Assembly: GCA_046160345.1 (NCBI GenBank)
Contig: JBJXGO010000194.1
Location: 1 to 64,000, forward strand
Length of the DNA: 64,000 nucleotides
Source of the DNA: M3007 sp046160345
GTDB taxonomy: Bacteria; Bacteroidota; Bacteroidia; Chitinophagales; Saprospiraceae
Direction: 5' to 3'
In this document: positions 34,563 to 44,220 of the stretch, one piece after another
Numbering within the stretch: the first letter of the stretch is position 1
Layout: every line of letters starts with the position of its first letter
Notes under the pieces: generated by a model
Seen by the model: only the letters and a program-made list of their open reading frames with translations
What the model was told of the DNA's origin: nothing
Database searches by the model: none
Made by a program: the position numbers and the translations under genes

Positions 34563-36023
34563 TTAATCTTCCCGACTTCCATCATCCGCCATCCGCACCA
34601 TTTTAGGAGAAAATTTGGCTACCACCTCCACCAATTCCGTTTGCGCAGCCATTACCTGGTGGATGTCCTTGTAAGCCATGGGTGCTTCGTCCAAGCCGCC
34701 GCCGATCAGTGAAACGCCCAGATCTTGAAGTAGTGAGCGCATATCCGACTTATTCACGGTTTTATTGGCCTGCGTACGGCTCATCTGCCTGCCTGCGCCG
34801 TGAGATGCGGAGTTGATAGAGGAAGCCTCTCCTTTTCCACGCACCAGAAAGCCAGGGGCCGTCATGGAACCAGGAATAATACCCATCACGCCTTTGCCAG
34901 CAGGGGTTGCGCCTTTGCGGTGTACGATAACTTCTTCACCATTCAGCATTTCCTTCCAGGCAAAATTGTGGTGATTTTCAACGCGGGCCAGCACCGTTGC
35001 GCCAATGGCTTTGGTCAGTTTGCGGTGGATGACCTCGTGACAAGCTGAAGCGTAATCGCCGGCCAGATTCATAGCCAACCAATACTCCTGTCCCGCCTCG
35101 CTGTTCAAATCCAAATAGGCAAGATTGGCAGCGTAGGCGGGCAATTTGCACTGCGTTTTGGCAATGCGGGTATAGTGTCCAGCCAGCGTTGCCCCCAGTC
35201 CACGAGAGCCTGAATGCGTCAATAAAGCGAGATAACGGCCTTTTTCAATGCCCAGCGCTTCGTCTTTTTCGGCAAAATCAATAATGCCCCATTCTACAAA
35301 GTGATTGCCGCCGCCAGAGGAGCCAAGTTGCGCGAACGCCTTGTCTTTCAATCCACGCAGCAAAGCATTGAGTTCGAACTCCTTGCGGTCCAGCACCTGG
35401 TGGTAGGCCCGGTCTTTTCCTTTAAAGCCGTTGCCAGCACCAAAAGCGGTAAGCGCCACCAATTCTCGTTTGTAAAAAGAACGGTGCTCAAAAAAATGCG
35501 CCTCAGGAATATCAAACACCGACAATGCCATCCGGCAACCAATGTCCACGCCTACGCCATAAGGAATAATAGCGTTTTTTGTGGCCAACACACCACCGAT
35601 GGGCAGCCCGTAACCCTGGTGCGCATCGGGCATCAAAGCTCCGGCGACGGTCACGGGGAGCCGCATGGCAATATTCATCTGACTTAACGCGCCTTCTTCT
35701 ATCTGATCTTTTCCAAAGATGGTGTAAGTATCCGCTGTTTCTTTCAATTCAATACTTGCCTTGGCGGCTTCGTCTTGTCTGGCCTCCAGAATAGCAGTAG
35801 CCAAAGCTGCCAGGGCGGCATCTTCCAGATACGTTTCCGGATTTTTGCGCACTCGGTTCAGTACCGTCAGGGCTTTGTGTTTGTGAACCTCAGAGAAGTC
35901 CCGCAAAGCGATCTCAAGCGCAATTCCGAGGATTTTACCTTCTGTAAAGCCCAGCCCCAACAGGTCTTTCCCCTTGATTTTGTCTTTCTCCTTTAAAAGT
36001 TTAGGAGCTTGTTTTGATTTCAT
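34563..36023 (-). CDS. rtcB: RtcB-family RNA ligase
   Basis: A 486-residue protein with all RtcB landmarks: DAHQGYGLPIGGV, the metal-binding Cys in GVDIGCRMAL, GSSGGGNHFVEWG, THSGSRGLG, ENHHNFAW and SHGAGRQMSR, which holds the histidine that becomes guanylylated. The enzyme joins 2',3'-cyclic phosphate or 3'-phosphate RNA ends to 5'-OH ends using GTP and Mn2+. No archease or RNA cyclase (rtcA) gene and no RtcR regulator is adjacent, so its RNA target (tRNA, rRNA or mRNA repair) cannot be inferred here. Confidence 0.94.
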   Translation of the reverse strand: MKSKQAPKLLKEKDKIKGKDLLGLGFTEGKILGIALEIALRDFSEVHKHKALTVLNRVRKNPETYLEDAALAALATAILEARQDEAAKASIELKETADTYTIFGKDQIEEGALSQMNIAMRLPVTVAGALMPDAHQGYGLPIGGVLATKNAIIPYGVGVDIGCRMALSVFDIPEAHFFEHRSFYKRELVALTAFGAGNGFKGKDRAYHQVLDRKEFELNALLRGLKDKAFAQLGSSGGGNHFVEWGIIDFAEKDEALGIEKGRYLALLTHSGSRGLGATLAGHYTRIAKTQCKLPAYAANLAYLDLNSEAGQEYWLAMNLAGDYASACHEVIHRKLTKAIGATVLARVENHHNFAWKEMLNGEEVIVHRKGATPAGKGVMGIIPGSMTAPGFLVRGKGEASSINSASHGAGRQMSRTQANKTVNKSDMRSLLQDLGVSLIGGGLDEAPMAYKDIHQVMAAQTELVEVVAKFSPKMVRMADDGSRED

Positions 36024-36217
36024 TGTTGTTGTGCTGAATAGCGTTTATTGGGGTGATATATTTGTCAAAAAATACAATATTACGGCCAAGGCTTTTGGAA
36101 TCCTTTCAGGTCTGGGGGGCACAAAAATATTGAACAGAGTGCCAGCAGAGCCTTTTATTTGAGCGTTTAAAACTCAAAAACCTTGCTTAGAGTTCCAAAA
36201 CGTAAAATCAATTCTCG

Positions 36218-38236
36218 ATGCATCATTTATTCAGAAATAAAATGTCCTGTTTTGTTCTGATCATGGCCTTTGCGCTCTTCTCAGGCAAATCGTATTCCCA
36301 AGAATACCGACGCTGGCAAATGAACGAAAATGGTTCCATTACCTGGCAGGTAAAAAGCAATATTCCGCATAGCGACCATATCGAAATGAGTGGCAAAAGG
36401 ATCTCCTGCGTGCTTCGGTATGGGGTGGCATCTGACGGTTCTTTTCAGGCTACGCGCAGCCTGGTTTGGCCGATGTTAAGGACTATTCCAAACAACACAC
36501 ACGCCAGCCTCACCCGGCGGTTTGCACAAGACGCTTTTAAACTTGTCACCGTAAACTACAAGCCCATTGAAGCGGAGAAAGTGCATTCGATCACACTCAA
36601 CGGAACTTTGATCGTAAAAAGCAAGGCCGGAAGCAACCTTGAATTGACCCGACAATATTTCCCCTCCACAGATCTGCCGGTGTATTGCGAAGTTTATACG
36701 CTCAAAAATATTTCTGAGAAGCCATGTGTGGTTGAAATTCCCCAGACCAGGCTAGAATACCACACCGATCCAGCCAAAGGCACAGAAGGCAGTTATATTG
36801 TGAAGATGGAATTGTTCAACAGCGGCAGTTTTAGCCTGAAAACCAATGATTCGATCCGTTTTTCTGTTTTCTATTCCGGGTTAAAAGCAAATGAACAAGC
36901 GCTCCCCGTGGATGTAAGCGTGGAAAAGGCAAAACGCCTGTCATTGGTGGATGAGTTATGGAGTAAACTGGTGTTGGTAACGCCTGATACCATATTGAAT
37001 AGAGAATTTGCCTTTGCAAAGATCCGGGCAGCAGAGAGTATTTATGAAACCAAAGGAGGCCCCATGCACGGCCCGGGCGGAGAAGCCTATTATGCGGCTA
37101 TCTGGGCAAATGACCAGGCCGAATATATCGGACCGTTTTTCCCTTTTCTGGGATATGAATATGGAAACAAGGCTTCCTTGAATGCCTATCTCCATTTTGC
37201 CCGATTCATGAACCCGGAATACAAGCCGATCCCCAGTTCTATTATTGCTGAAGGAATTGATTTTTGGGACGGAGCCGGCGACCGTGGAGACGCCGCCATG
37301 ATCGGCTATGGCGCGGCCCGTTATGCCCTTGCAAGCGGTGATAAAGTACAAGCCGGGCAGCTGTGGCCTTTGATCGAGTGGTGTTTGGATTACTGCGATC
37401 GGAAATTGAATGCAGAAGGGGTAGTGAGCTCTGATTCTGACGAATTGGAGGGGCGTTTCCCGGCGGGCAATGCCAACCTTTGCACATCTTCATTGTACTA
37501 CGACGCCTTGATCTCAGCAGCTTATTTGGGGGAATCTTTAGGAAAAGAGAAAAAGCAACTTAAGGCCTATAGATCACAGGCAGCGCAACTAAAGATCGCT
37601 ATTGAAAAATATTTTGGTTCGACCATTGACGGCTTTGATACCTATAAATATTACAAGGAAAACGACGTGCTCCGGGCCTGGATATGCATACCACTTACGG
37701 TGGGCATTTATGATCGGAAAGCGGGTACGGTCGATGCGCTGTTTTCACCAAAATTATGGACCCCCGATGGTCTTGCCAGTCTTTCCGGCGATCAAACATT
37801 TTGGGACCGATCCACTTTGTATGCCCTAAGAGGAGTATTCTCCGCAGGAGAAACCGAAAAAGCACTCAAATTCCTGCATTATTATTCCAACCGCCGACTG
37901 TTGGGCGATCATGTTCCTTATCCGGTTGAAGCTTATCCGGAAGGCAGCCAGCGCCATCTTTCTGCGGAAAGCGGGTTGTATTGTCGGGTTTTTACGGAAG
38001 GCTTGTTTGGAATAAGGCCTACTGGACTACATAGTTTTACCCTCACACCCCGGCTTCCTGACTCTTGGCCTGGCATGAGCATTCAGCATCTCCGTGCATT
38101 CAACCGTGATTTGGATATTCTTGTTGAAAGAGCGGGTTCGAAATTGAAGGTGACGATAACGGAAGCTGGAAAAACGTTGGTGGAAAAACAGATCGATGAG
38201 GGCGAAACATTCGAGGTAAAACTCAATGGAAATTAG
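36218..38236 (+). CDS. Secreted six-hairpin glycosidase-like protein
   Basis: A 672-residue protein with signal peptide (MSCFVLIMAFALFSGKSYSQ; the ATG at 36218 or 36242 may be used). The N-terminal ~240 residues are beta-rich; the rest looks like an (alpha/alpha)6 barrel as in GH78/GH127/GH142-type enzymes: YYAAIWANDQAEYIGPFFPF, EGIDFWDGAGDRGDAAMIGY, WPLIEWCLDYCDRKLN, SSDSDELEGRFPAGNANLC, ending in a small beta-sandwich (GIRPTGLHSFTLTPRLPDSW). Acidic residues in DGAGDRGD and DSDELEGRF are catalytic candidates. No PUL-type SusC/SusD genes are nearby. The substrate is unknown. Confidence 0.8.
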   Translation: MHHLFRNKMSCFVLIMAFALFSGKSYSQEYRRWQMNENGSITWQVKSNIPHSDHIEMSGKRISCVLRYGVASDGSFQATRSLVWPMLRTIPNNTHASLTRRFAQDAFKLVTVNYKPIEAEKVHSITLNGTLIVKSKAGSNLELTRQYFPSTDLPVYCEVYTLKNISEKPCVVEIPQTRLEYHTDPAKGTEGSYIVKMELFNSGSFSLKTNDSIRFSVFYSGLKANEQALPVDVSVEKAKRLSLVDELWSKLVLVTPDTILNREFAFAKIRAAESIYETKGGPMHGPGGEAYYAAIWANDQAEYIGPFFPFLGYEYGNKASLNAYLHFARFMNPEYKPIPSSIIAEGIDFWDGAGDRGDAAMIGYGAARYALASGDKVQAGQLWPLIEWCLDYCDRKLNAEGVVSSDSDELEGRFPAGNANLCTSSLYYDALISAAYLGESLGKEKKQLKAYRSQAAQLKIAIEKYFGSTIDGFDTYKYYKENDVLRAWICIPLTVGIYDRKAGTVDALFSPKLWTPDGLASLSGDQTFWDRSTLYALRGVFSAGETEKALKFLHYYSNRRLLGDHVPYPVEAYPEGSQRHLSAESGLYCRVFTEGLFGIRPTGLHSFTLTPRLPDSWPGMSIQHLRAFNRDLDILVERAGSKLKVTITEAGKTLVEKQIDEGETFEVKLNGN

Positions 38237-38238
38237 CC

Positions 38239-39222
38239 CTAAACCTTCAAACTCTTTTTTACAAACTCGAAGGCTCTTTTCTCAGCCCACGAGAACTCTC
38301 CACCACCCTTTGCCCGAAACCCGCAATGTCCACCTCCTGATGTCAATTCCAAATAAAATGACGGGTGTTCGCGTGCAATCTCTACCGGGAAACATTCGGT
38401 TGTAAGGATCGGGTCATTGAGTGCGCTTACCAGCAAGGTTGGTATGCGCGTACCCGCTACAAAATTCTTGGCCGAAGCCTGTTCATGAAACTGTGCGGCT
38501 GAAGCAAACCCACAAATCGGGGCACTAAAATATTCGTCAAAATCGCGCCAACGCCGCACTTGTTTCAACTTTGAAATATCCAGCCGCCCCGGATATTGAC
38601 GGTCTTTGTGGGCGACCTTCTTTTTCAAAAAATTCAGAAAACGGGACTTGTAAATCCGATTGTCCCAGCGATCAAGCACATCTGCTCCGGCGCGAATATC
38701 GCAAGGCGCGGAAAAAGCCACCGCTGCACGGATCTGCTTTGGCAGGTTTTCGCTACTGGTGCCAACATATTTCAGGGTAATATTGCCGCCCATGCTATAT
38801 CCTGTCAGCGCAACCGTATCGTAACGGCCCGTTGCAAGGGCATGGTTCACGACGGTCGAAATGTCCTCCGTGTCGCCATGATGGTACATCCTGAAAGCAC
38901 GGTTCATCTCTCCCGAGCAGGAGCGACAGTTCCAAGCCAAGGCATCCCAACCATTTTGGACAAACAACTTGGCGGTGCCTTGACAATATTGCGCCTGTGA
39001 GCTGCCCTCCAAACCATGGGTAATCAGCACAAGGCTACGATTCGGTTCAGGGCTGTGCAGCCAATCAAGATCGAGAAAATCATGGTCGGGTGTTTCGATT
39101 CGTTCTCTTTGAAAGTCAACCCCTTTTACACGGCGAAAAAGCCCAGGGAGCAGGGTTTGCAAATGCCCGCCCCGCTGCCAAAAAGGCGGGCCAGGATAAG
39201 AGGATTGGGGAATAAGGGGCAT
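38239..39222 (-). CDS. YheT-type alpha/beta hydrolase
   Basis: A 327-residue protein of the AB-hydrolase YheT group: FWQRGGHLQTLLPGLFRR at the N-terminus, LVLITHGLEGSSQAQYC, nucleophile Ser in ALTGYSMGGNITLKY, Asp in ALNDPILT and His in SGGGHCGFRAKGG. Members are esterases or lipases of broad specificity. It is separated from the glycosidase-like gene (convergent) by 2 nt and lies 10 nt after the DUF5723 gene, so it probably shares that transcript. Confidence 0.9.
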   Translation of the reverse strand: MPLIPQSSYPGPPFWQRGGHLQTLLPGLFRRVKGVDFQRERIETPDHDFLDLDWLHSPEPNRSLVLITHGLEGSSQAQYCQGTAKLFVQNGWDALAWNCRSCSGEMNRAFRMYHHGDTEDISTVVNHALATGRYDTVALTGYSMGGNITLKYVGTSSENLPKQIRAAVAFSAPCDIRAGADVLDRWDNRIYKSRFLNFLKKKVAHKDRQYPGRLDISKLKQVRRWRDFDEYFSAPICGFASAAQFHEQASAKNFVAGTRIPTLLVSALNDPILTTECFPVEIAREHPSFYLELTSGGGHCGFRAKGGGEFSWAEKRAFEFVKKSLKV

Positions 39223-39232
39223 GGTTTTAACT

Positions 39233-40612
39233 TTAAAACACCAAACTCAACCCCGTCCGCAAATTCACTACCGGGCTGCTTTTTACAGAAAAAGCGTTGA
39301 GCAAATTATCGGAAGCAAAATAAATCTGCACGGGGCCTGGCTTAAGTAAAAGGTGGAACCCAAGATTTGCTGCTGAACGTTCGTTCACACTGTACATCGC
39401 GCCCAGGGAAACCCACTTCAGCAATTTGCACCGCGCACTTGCAGCTACAGCAACGGTCGCCTTTTCATCTTCGCGTTTTTGGAAATATGCGCTTAGACCC
39501 AAAGACCAGCGTTTGGTGAATGCATAATTTCCTCCTACATAGCCCCGCATGGGCAATCTGGTCTCAAATTCTGCGGCTGTTTTCTGGAACTTGAAAATGT
39601 CGTTTAGCGTGTCAAGTTTGCTCGAAAAATCAAGGCTGTCAGATCCATTGATGATGTCGGCGCCCGGTAGCGTCACACCATCGTATTGATATGCTCCCTG
39701 ACTGAGAAAGTAGTTAGACTTTTCCTTCCAGGTGATTTTTCCACCGAGGTCAAGCAAAGAGAGATCTATGGTGATCTGCTCGTTTATTTTAAATTGAGCC
39801 CCCAGATCAAGGGCTATGCCTGTGTTTTTTGAAAAGGCCGCCCCCTTTAATTTGCCCACCACGAAATCGAAACCAAGCCCGGAGGTGTCAATAGCAGAGA
39901 TAAGCGAAGAGGCATGGAAGCCGTAATCCGTCGCGAGCGAGAGTTGGTAAATATCGTTGCTGGTAGTAACCGAGGCAGTAGAATGGTCCTTGTCGGTAAG
40001 CAGGGCGCTGCTGCCTGTGAGCAATTTGGCGCGTATGCCAATATTCAGGTTTTTAAAACTTTTTGCCAAGCTCAGGCTCCACTCATTCCAATCAGAAATA
40101 TCGGTTTTAAGTCCGATATCAACGGTTTGGCCAATGTATTGCGCGTTTCCATCCCAAATAAGCGCGGGCAGGGTTTTTGGGTAAACGACCAAGCCACTTA
40201 GCCGGTTGGCATGGGCCGCCTGAAGCCAAATTTTACCAGGCAAGCGCAGACCAAGCGACACCGTTTCGATGCGTTGTTCAAATCGTACGGTATTGGTGGG
40301 CTCAAGTTTGGACAGCGCGTTAGAAAAGTTCATAATAGTTCGGTCTCCGTCTTTTACAAAAATATCCTTGTAAGAGATTTCGCCCGAATGAGAGGCATCC
40401 AGCCCAATTCCAGGCAGCCCGATGGCAAAGTGTTTGTTTTGAGGAAAAAACGCCGGATTGGTTGCATTGCTGTGTAAAACCTCTGGTAATGTGTGCAACA
40501 TCAATTCCTGCTGGGCACTCGCTTGCGTAAAGGCAAGCAGCACAAATAAGCTGGCTGCCAGGCTTGTTCTGAACAGATATTTGAATATCAATGAATTATT
40601 ATGAAAAAACAT
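39233..40612 (-). CDS. DUF5723-family outer-membrane protein
   Basis: A 459-residue protein with an N-terminal signal (SLAASLFVLLAFTQASAQQE). It matches DUF5723 by its opening LHTLPEVLHSNATNPAFFPQ and by long barrel-type strands (SLGLRLPGKIWLQAAHANRL, LNIGIRAKLLTGSSAL, GGNYAFTKRWSLGLSAYFQK). The 'T.NPA' opening is typical of FadL-like barrels in Bacteroidota. The role is unknown. It is followed by the YheT-type hydrolase gene (10 nt) and preceded by the lipoprotein gene (110 nt). Confidence 0.85.
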   Translation of the reverse strand: MFFHNNSLIFKYLFRTSLAASLFVLLAFTQASAQQELMLHTLPEVLHSNATNPAFFPQNKHFAIGLPGIGLDASHSGEISYKDIFVKDGDRTIMNFSNALSKLEPTNTVRFEQRIETVSLGLRLPGKIWLQAAHANRLSGLVVYPKTLPALIWDGNAQYIGQTVDIGLKTDISDWNEWSLSLAKSFKNLNIGIRAKLLTGSSALLTDKDHSTASVTTSNDIYQLSLATDYGFHASSLISAIDTSGLGFDFVVGKLKGAAFSKNTGIALDLGAQFKINEQITIDLSLLDLGGKITWKEKSNYFLSQGAYQYDGVTLPGADIINGSDSLDFSSKLDTLNDIFKFQKTAAEFETRLPMRGYVGGNYAFTKRWSLGLSAYFQKREDEKATVAVAASARCKLLKWVSLGAMYSVNERSAANLGFHLLLKPGPVQIYFASDNLLNAFSVKSSPVVNLRTGLSLVF

Positions 40613-40722
40613 GCTTGTTCTTTTTGATCGGTATAAAATGGTGAAGAACAGATTTTTATCTGCTCATGCATCGTTGTTTTATTATGGAATGGATGAATAC
40701 AGCCCTTGCTTTGTTGAACGGG

Positions 40723-42294
40723 CTACAACCGCTTCTTCACTTTTATACCCATTTTCACCACGATTTTATTGGTTGCCAGGAGTTTAACAAAAGTGTTGCC
40801 GTCATTGGCCGTAGTGAAGGTGGTTTTGAGGATGGCATCTTTTGCGGTGCGGATGTGCTCAAACCGTTCTGTTGACATCGGTATGAACTCCTCGGTGCGT
40901 GTAATGCCTGTGGCAAGACCCTCTCCGTCGATCGGGGCAGACCTGATCACTTCTTTTGGCCCGCCCAGGAAGAGCGAATCGAGATGATTGAGCGCATCAT
41001 CCCGGAAAAAGATCTGCATTTCAGCCGAAATGGGTGTGCCATTTTCGGTGACGAGTTTAAATTCCACGTCTTCAATATTAGCTGAATCGAGGTTGCCAAA
41101 GTCGCCAAAATCCAGGTTCATGGTTTGTTCCGCGCCAAAATTTCTGACGGAGCCCTCAAGGACGAGCTCTACCCTGAGTTGGAGTTTTATATTGCTTTGG
41201 TCTGTAATAAATCCTATGAGGCTGGGGTCCAGTTGAGCATTGCTAATTCCATCCACCTCATAAATAAGGCGGGTGGGCTGACTGTTAAAAATATCAGCGA
41301 TATTGGAATTGGTCTGGTCCAGCGTGATATCGGTGTATTTGGTTTGGCCCACCTCTCCCAAGATCCAGGCGGGGTAAGCAAAGTCTTTGTAATCAAAAGA
41401 GTCGTGTTCAAACACCCCATTGCTTAGGAGCGGGATCTCTTCGTCATTTTGGCCGATGAAACTGAGGTATTTTATCTGACCGCGGGTGGGGAATCCCCAG
41501 GAATTGCTTATCCGCATGGTCACTTTGGGATTTTTTACTTTCAAATCTCCTTTGAGCTCCGTTTGGTTGATGTCAATTTCAATGGTGTCGCGGGTAAGTT
41601 TGTACCACTGGAAACCCCAGTACCCTTCCACATAACTGAAGGTCATTTCCGAAGTGGCAGCAAAAGGGAAGCCTGGAACCTTTACCCGGACGTTGTCGGG
41701 GGTATAAGCAAAGTACTTGATTGTCAGGGTGTTGTTGCTTGATTCCAGGTGATATCCGGCAAGTGGAATTCCGGCTACCAAAAACGTTGAATCTGGAGGA
41801 ATCAAAAATGGGTGTTGAAAAATCACCCCGTTTAAACTCATTTGAGTTATTTCAAAATACCCATGGAGTGTGTCATCGGTAGGGTTTTGCATAAAAAACC
41901 CGATTTTTCCGGAAAGGATGTCGGCCACTCGAATCGTAACGCCATCGGGCGATTGAATCGGATTTACGATTACCGAATCCGTCAACAAAATGGGTACAGT
42001 GCCGCTCAAAAATTTGAAAATATCGCTGGCCGGTTTTTGTGCCACATCGCCAGAGTAAAAAAGCGTCATTGTGTTGTCGGCGTTCACAAAGATTGTATCG
42101 TCAGAAAGGCTGTCGCTTTGCAGCGTGAACAACAGGTCTTTCAGCAGCAATTCTGTGCTGAAGAGTGGAAAAGCGAACTCGGCAGTATGGTCTGCGAGTT
42201 CAAGGTTTTCAAAGTCAGACTTTTTGCACGCTGACCAGAGGGCAAGGCACATCGTAATGGCGAGTGCTAAGGGGAAAGAACGAAATTGGTGCAT
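40723..42294 (-). CDS. Predicted lipoprotein, beta-rich, function unknown
   Basis: A 523-residue protein. The start at 42294 (MHQFRSFPLALAITMCLALW) yields a lipobox SAC-KKS. The mature part is beta-rich with LATDH-like strands and no recognised domain; TAEFAFPLFSTELLLKDLL near the N-terminus and GLATGITRTEEFIPMSTERF near the C-terminus recall a family seen as partners of outer-membrane proteins in Saprospiraceae-like genomes, but I could not name it. It lies 110 nt upstream of the DUF5723 barrel gene, so the pair may work together at the outer membrane. Confidence 0.75.
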   Translation of the reverse strand: MHQFRSFPLALAITMCLALWSACKKSDFENLELADHTAEFAFPLFSTELLLKDLLFTLQSDSLSDDTIFVNADNTMTLFYSGDVAQKPASDIFKFLSGTVPILLTDSVIVNPIQSPDGVTIRVADILSGKIGFFMQNPTDDTLHGYFEITQMSLNGVIFQHPFLIPPDSTFLVAGIPLAGYHLESSNNTLTIKYFAYTPDNVRVKVPGFPFAATSEMTFSYVEGYWGFQWYKLTRDTIEIDINQTELKGDLKVKNPKVTMRISNSWGFPTRGQIKYLSFIGQNDEEIPLLSNGVFEHDSFDYKDFAYPAWILGEVGQTKYTDITLDQTNSNIADIFNSQPTRLIYEVDGISNAQLDPSLIGFITDQSNIKLQLRVELVLEGSVRNFGAEQTMNLDFGDFGNLDSANIEDVEFKLVTENGTPISAEMQIFFRDDALNHLDSLFLGGPKEVIRSAPIDGEGLATGITRTEEFIPMSTERFEHIRTAKDAILKTTFTTANDGNTFVKLLATNKIVVKMGIKVKKRL

Positions 42295-42340
42295 ATCAGT
42301 ATGGGAATTGGTCAAATTTATTCGGTGGGCACAAAATTAC

Positions 42341-43483
42341 TCAAGAAAGCCTGTTCTTGTAATCTTTATAGCCAAAGCGTCGCACGACGTCTAACTTTCC
42401 ATCGGGCCGAAGTATTGCGATGCTGGGGTGGGTTACCCCGTTGAAGGTCGAGGTTTTTACCATTGTGTAGTGAATCATGTCTTCAAAAACGACCTTTTCA
42501 CCAATTTTCAAAGGTTTTTCAAAGGCATAGGCTTCCATAAAATCGCCGCTCAAACAACTTACTCCACCGAGGCGAGCCACGTTTTTGTCTCCTTTTTCCA
42601 CCAGATACTTTGCTCCTTGAATGCGTGGCCGATAGGGCATTTCGAGCGTATCAGGCATGTGGGCGGTGAAAGATACATCTAAGATAGCGGTGCGAAGGCC
42701 GCGGTTTTTTACAATATCCAATACGGTTGCCACCAATACGCCGGTGTCCCAGGCAAAAGCACTACCCGGCTCCAGAATGACCTGCAAATGCGGCCAGCGC
42801 TTCCGGAAAGATTTGAGTACGGAGATCAAATGTTCCACATCGTAGCCCTCGCGTGTCATGAGGTGCCCGCCACCAAAATTTACCCATTGTAGTTGTGGCA
42901 GAAATGCGCCGAATTGTTTTTCAAAATGCTCAAGCACCTGTTCAAGGTCTTGGCTCGAGCTTTCACAAAGCACATGAAAATGTAACCCTTCAATGCCTTC
43001 GGGCAATTTTCCTTTAAAATTCTCAACAGGCTCTCCCAGGCGTGACCCAGGCGAGGCAGGGTTGTAAAGCGCCGTTCCAACGGGCGACCAACCGGGATTG
43101 ACTCGAATACCCGGGCTGATTTTCTCTCGATAATTCAGTACCCGTTTTTGGTATTTTCGCCACTGCGCAATCGAATTGAACGTGATATGGCTCGAATATT
43201 GCAAAATTTTGCTAAATTCCCGGGGAATATAGGCCACCGCGTAGGTATGGGATTTTGTGTGCATCTCCTCATAGCATAACCGTGCTTCATGGAGTGAAGA
43301 AGCGGTGGCTCCGTGTACGTATTCGCGCACGATTGGAAAGGCGCTCCACATGGCAAACCCTTTGAAAGCAAGGATGATCTGTACGCCCGCCTCTTTTTGC
43401 ACACGATCAATGATTTCCAGATTTTTGCGAAAACGCGACTCTTCGAGTACAAAGCAAGGGGAGAGGATTTTTTTGATATCCAT
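42341..43483 (-). CDS. nspC: Carboxynorspermidine decarboxylase
   Basis: A 380-residue fold-type III PLP enzyme. Lys41 in ILAFKGFAMW binds PLP; FHVLCESSSQDLEQVL, VNFGGGHLMTREGYDVEHL and LEPGSAFAWDTGVLVATVLD are typical of NspC, as is the C-terminal CLSGDFMEAY and DMIHYTMVKTSTFNGV. It makes norspermidine or spermidine from the carboxylated precursors. The start MDIKKILSPC (43483) was preferred over an in-frame start 15 nt upstream. The usual partner carboxynorspermidine dehydrogenase is not in the window. It begins 19 nt after the RloB-like gene. Confidence 0.93.
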   Translation of the reverse strand: MDIKKILSPCFVLEESRFRKNLEIIDRVQKEAGVQIILAFKGFAMWSAFPIVREYVHGATASSLHEARLCYEEMHTKSHTYAVAYIPREFSKILQYSSHITFNSIAQWRKYQKRVLNYREKISPGIRVNPGWSPVGTALYNPASPGSRLGEPVENFKGKLPEGIEGLHFHVLCESSSQDLEQVLEHFEKQFGAFLPQLQWVNFGGGHLMTREGYDVEHLISVLKSFRKRWPHLQVILEPGSAFAWDTGVLVATVLDIVKNRGLRTAILDVSFTAHMPDTLEMPYRPRIQGAKYLVEKGDKNVARLGGVSCLSGDFMEAYAFEKPLKIGEKVVFEDMIHYTMVKTSTFNGVTHPSIAILRPDGKLDVVRRFGYKDYKNRLS

Positions 43484-43502
43484 AAAATTGCTATTCAAGG
43501 CT

Positions 43503-44213
43503 TCACTTGTTAGGAAGCGTAAAATGAGGGGGCTCTAAATTGAAGATTCGTTGCAAAAGGAGATGTAAACGTGTACAAAATTGGTCGGTATTCCAATGGT
43601 TTTCTTCTAATCGCATCTCAAATGCTCTGCTTACAGCAATTGGGATTTGAGGAAGAAAGACTGAAGAAACGTAGTCTTTGCGATAACTTCTCCCCCCGGC
43701 GTTTTTGACGCTTATGTTGAGTTCGTATTCCGAACATGTACGGTTTCCGGGATTATCGCGTCTATTTATGAGAAGAGCGGATTGTTGTTCGGGTGAAAAT
43801 TCATTGAGGTCCCGAAGATGTAAAAGCAACCATAATTCGAAGCAAGGGGTGGTCATACAGAATTCGTATCCTTTTTCTCGACACCGCTTGTCGGCTTCCG
43901 CTATGTTCCACACTTTTATGTTGTCGCGATCAATTAGGCACCAAAGTTCATCGCCTTCTTTAAGCGTATATTTTTGACGATACTCGTCCAGAGTCTTAAT
44001 TACATCTTGAGCATCCCCGCTTGTCCCTTTTGGTCGTTCTAACGGCTCTATTTTTATTAGTCGTCCTATTCTTAAACTTTCAAGAAGCGCCTTAATTTGT
44101 TGAAAATAAAGCACTTCTGTCACCTCTCCCTCTGCTGCCAAGACAAAAATGACATATGGGTCTTTTGATTGCCCGCCACTTTTTCTAACCAAACCTTTTC
44201 GTTCTCTTGGCAT
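43503..44213 (-). CDS. RloB / AbiLii-like TOPRIM-type protein (defence effector)
   Basis: A 236-residue protein of the RloB family. The TOPRIM-like core is visible: Glu28/Glu30 in FVLAAEGEVTEVLYF, then Asp93 and Asp95 in LWCLIDRDNIKVW, and CMTTPCFELWLLLHL, which is characteristic of RloB. It is the second gene after the AAA ATPase (7-nt gap). RloAB / AbiL pairs are known abortive-infection-type anti-phage systems; the acidic DxD plus Glu pattern suggests a metal-dependent nuclease role, as in OLD and PARIS nucleases. The target is not known. Confidence 0.88.
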   Translation of the reverse strand: MPRERKGLVRKSGGQSKDPYVIFVLAAEGEVTEVLYFQQIKALLESLRIGRLIKIEPLERPKGTSGDAQDVIKTLDEYRQKYTLKEGDELWCLIDRDNIKVWNIAEADKRCREKGYEFCMTTPCFELWLLLHLRDLNEFSPEQQSALLINRRDNPGNRTCSEYELNISVKNAGGRSYRKDYVSSVFLPQIPIAVSRAFEMRLEENHWNTDQFCTRLHLLLQRIFNLEPPHFTLPNK

Positions 44214-44220
44214 GGTAAGT

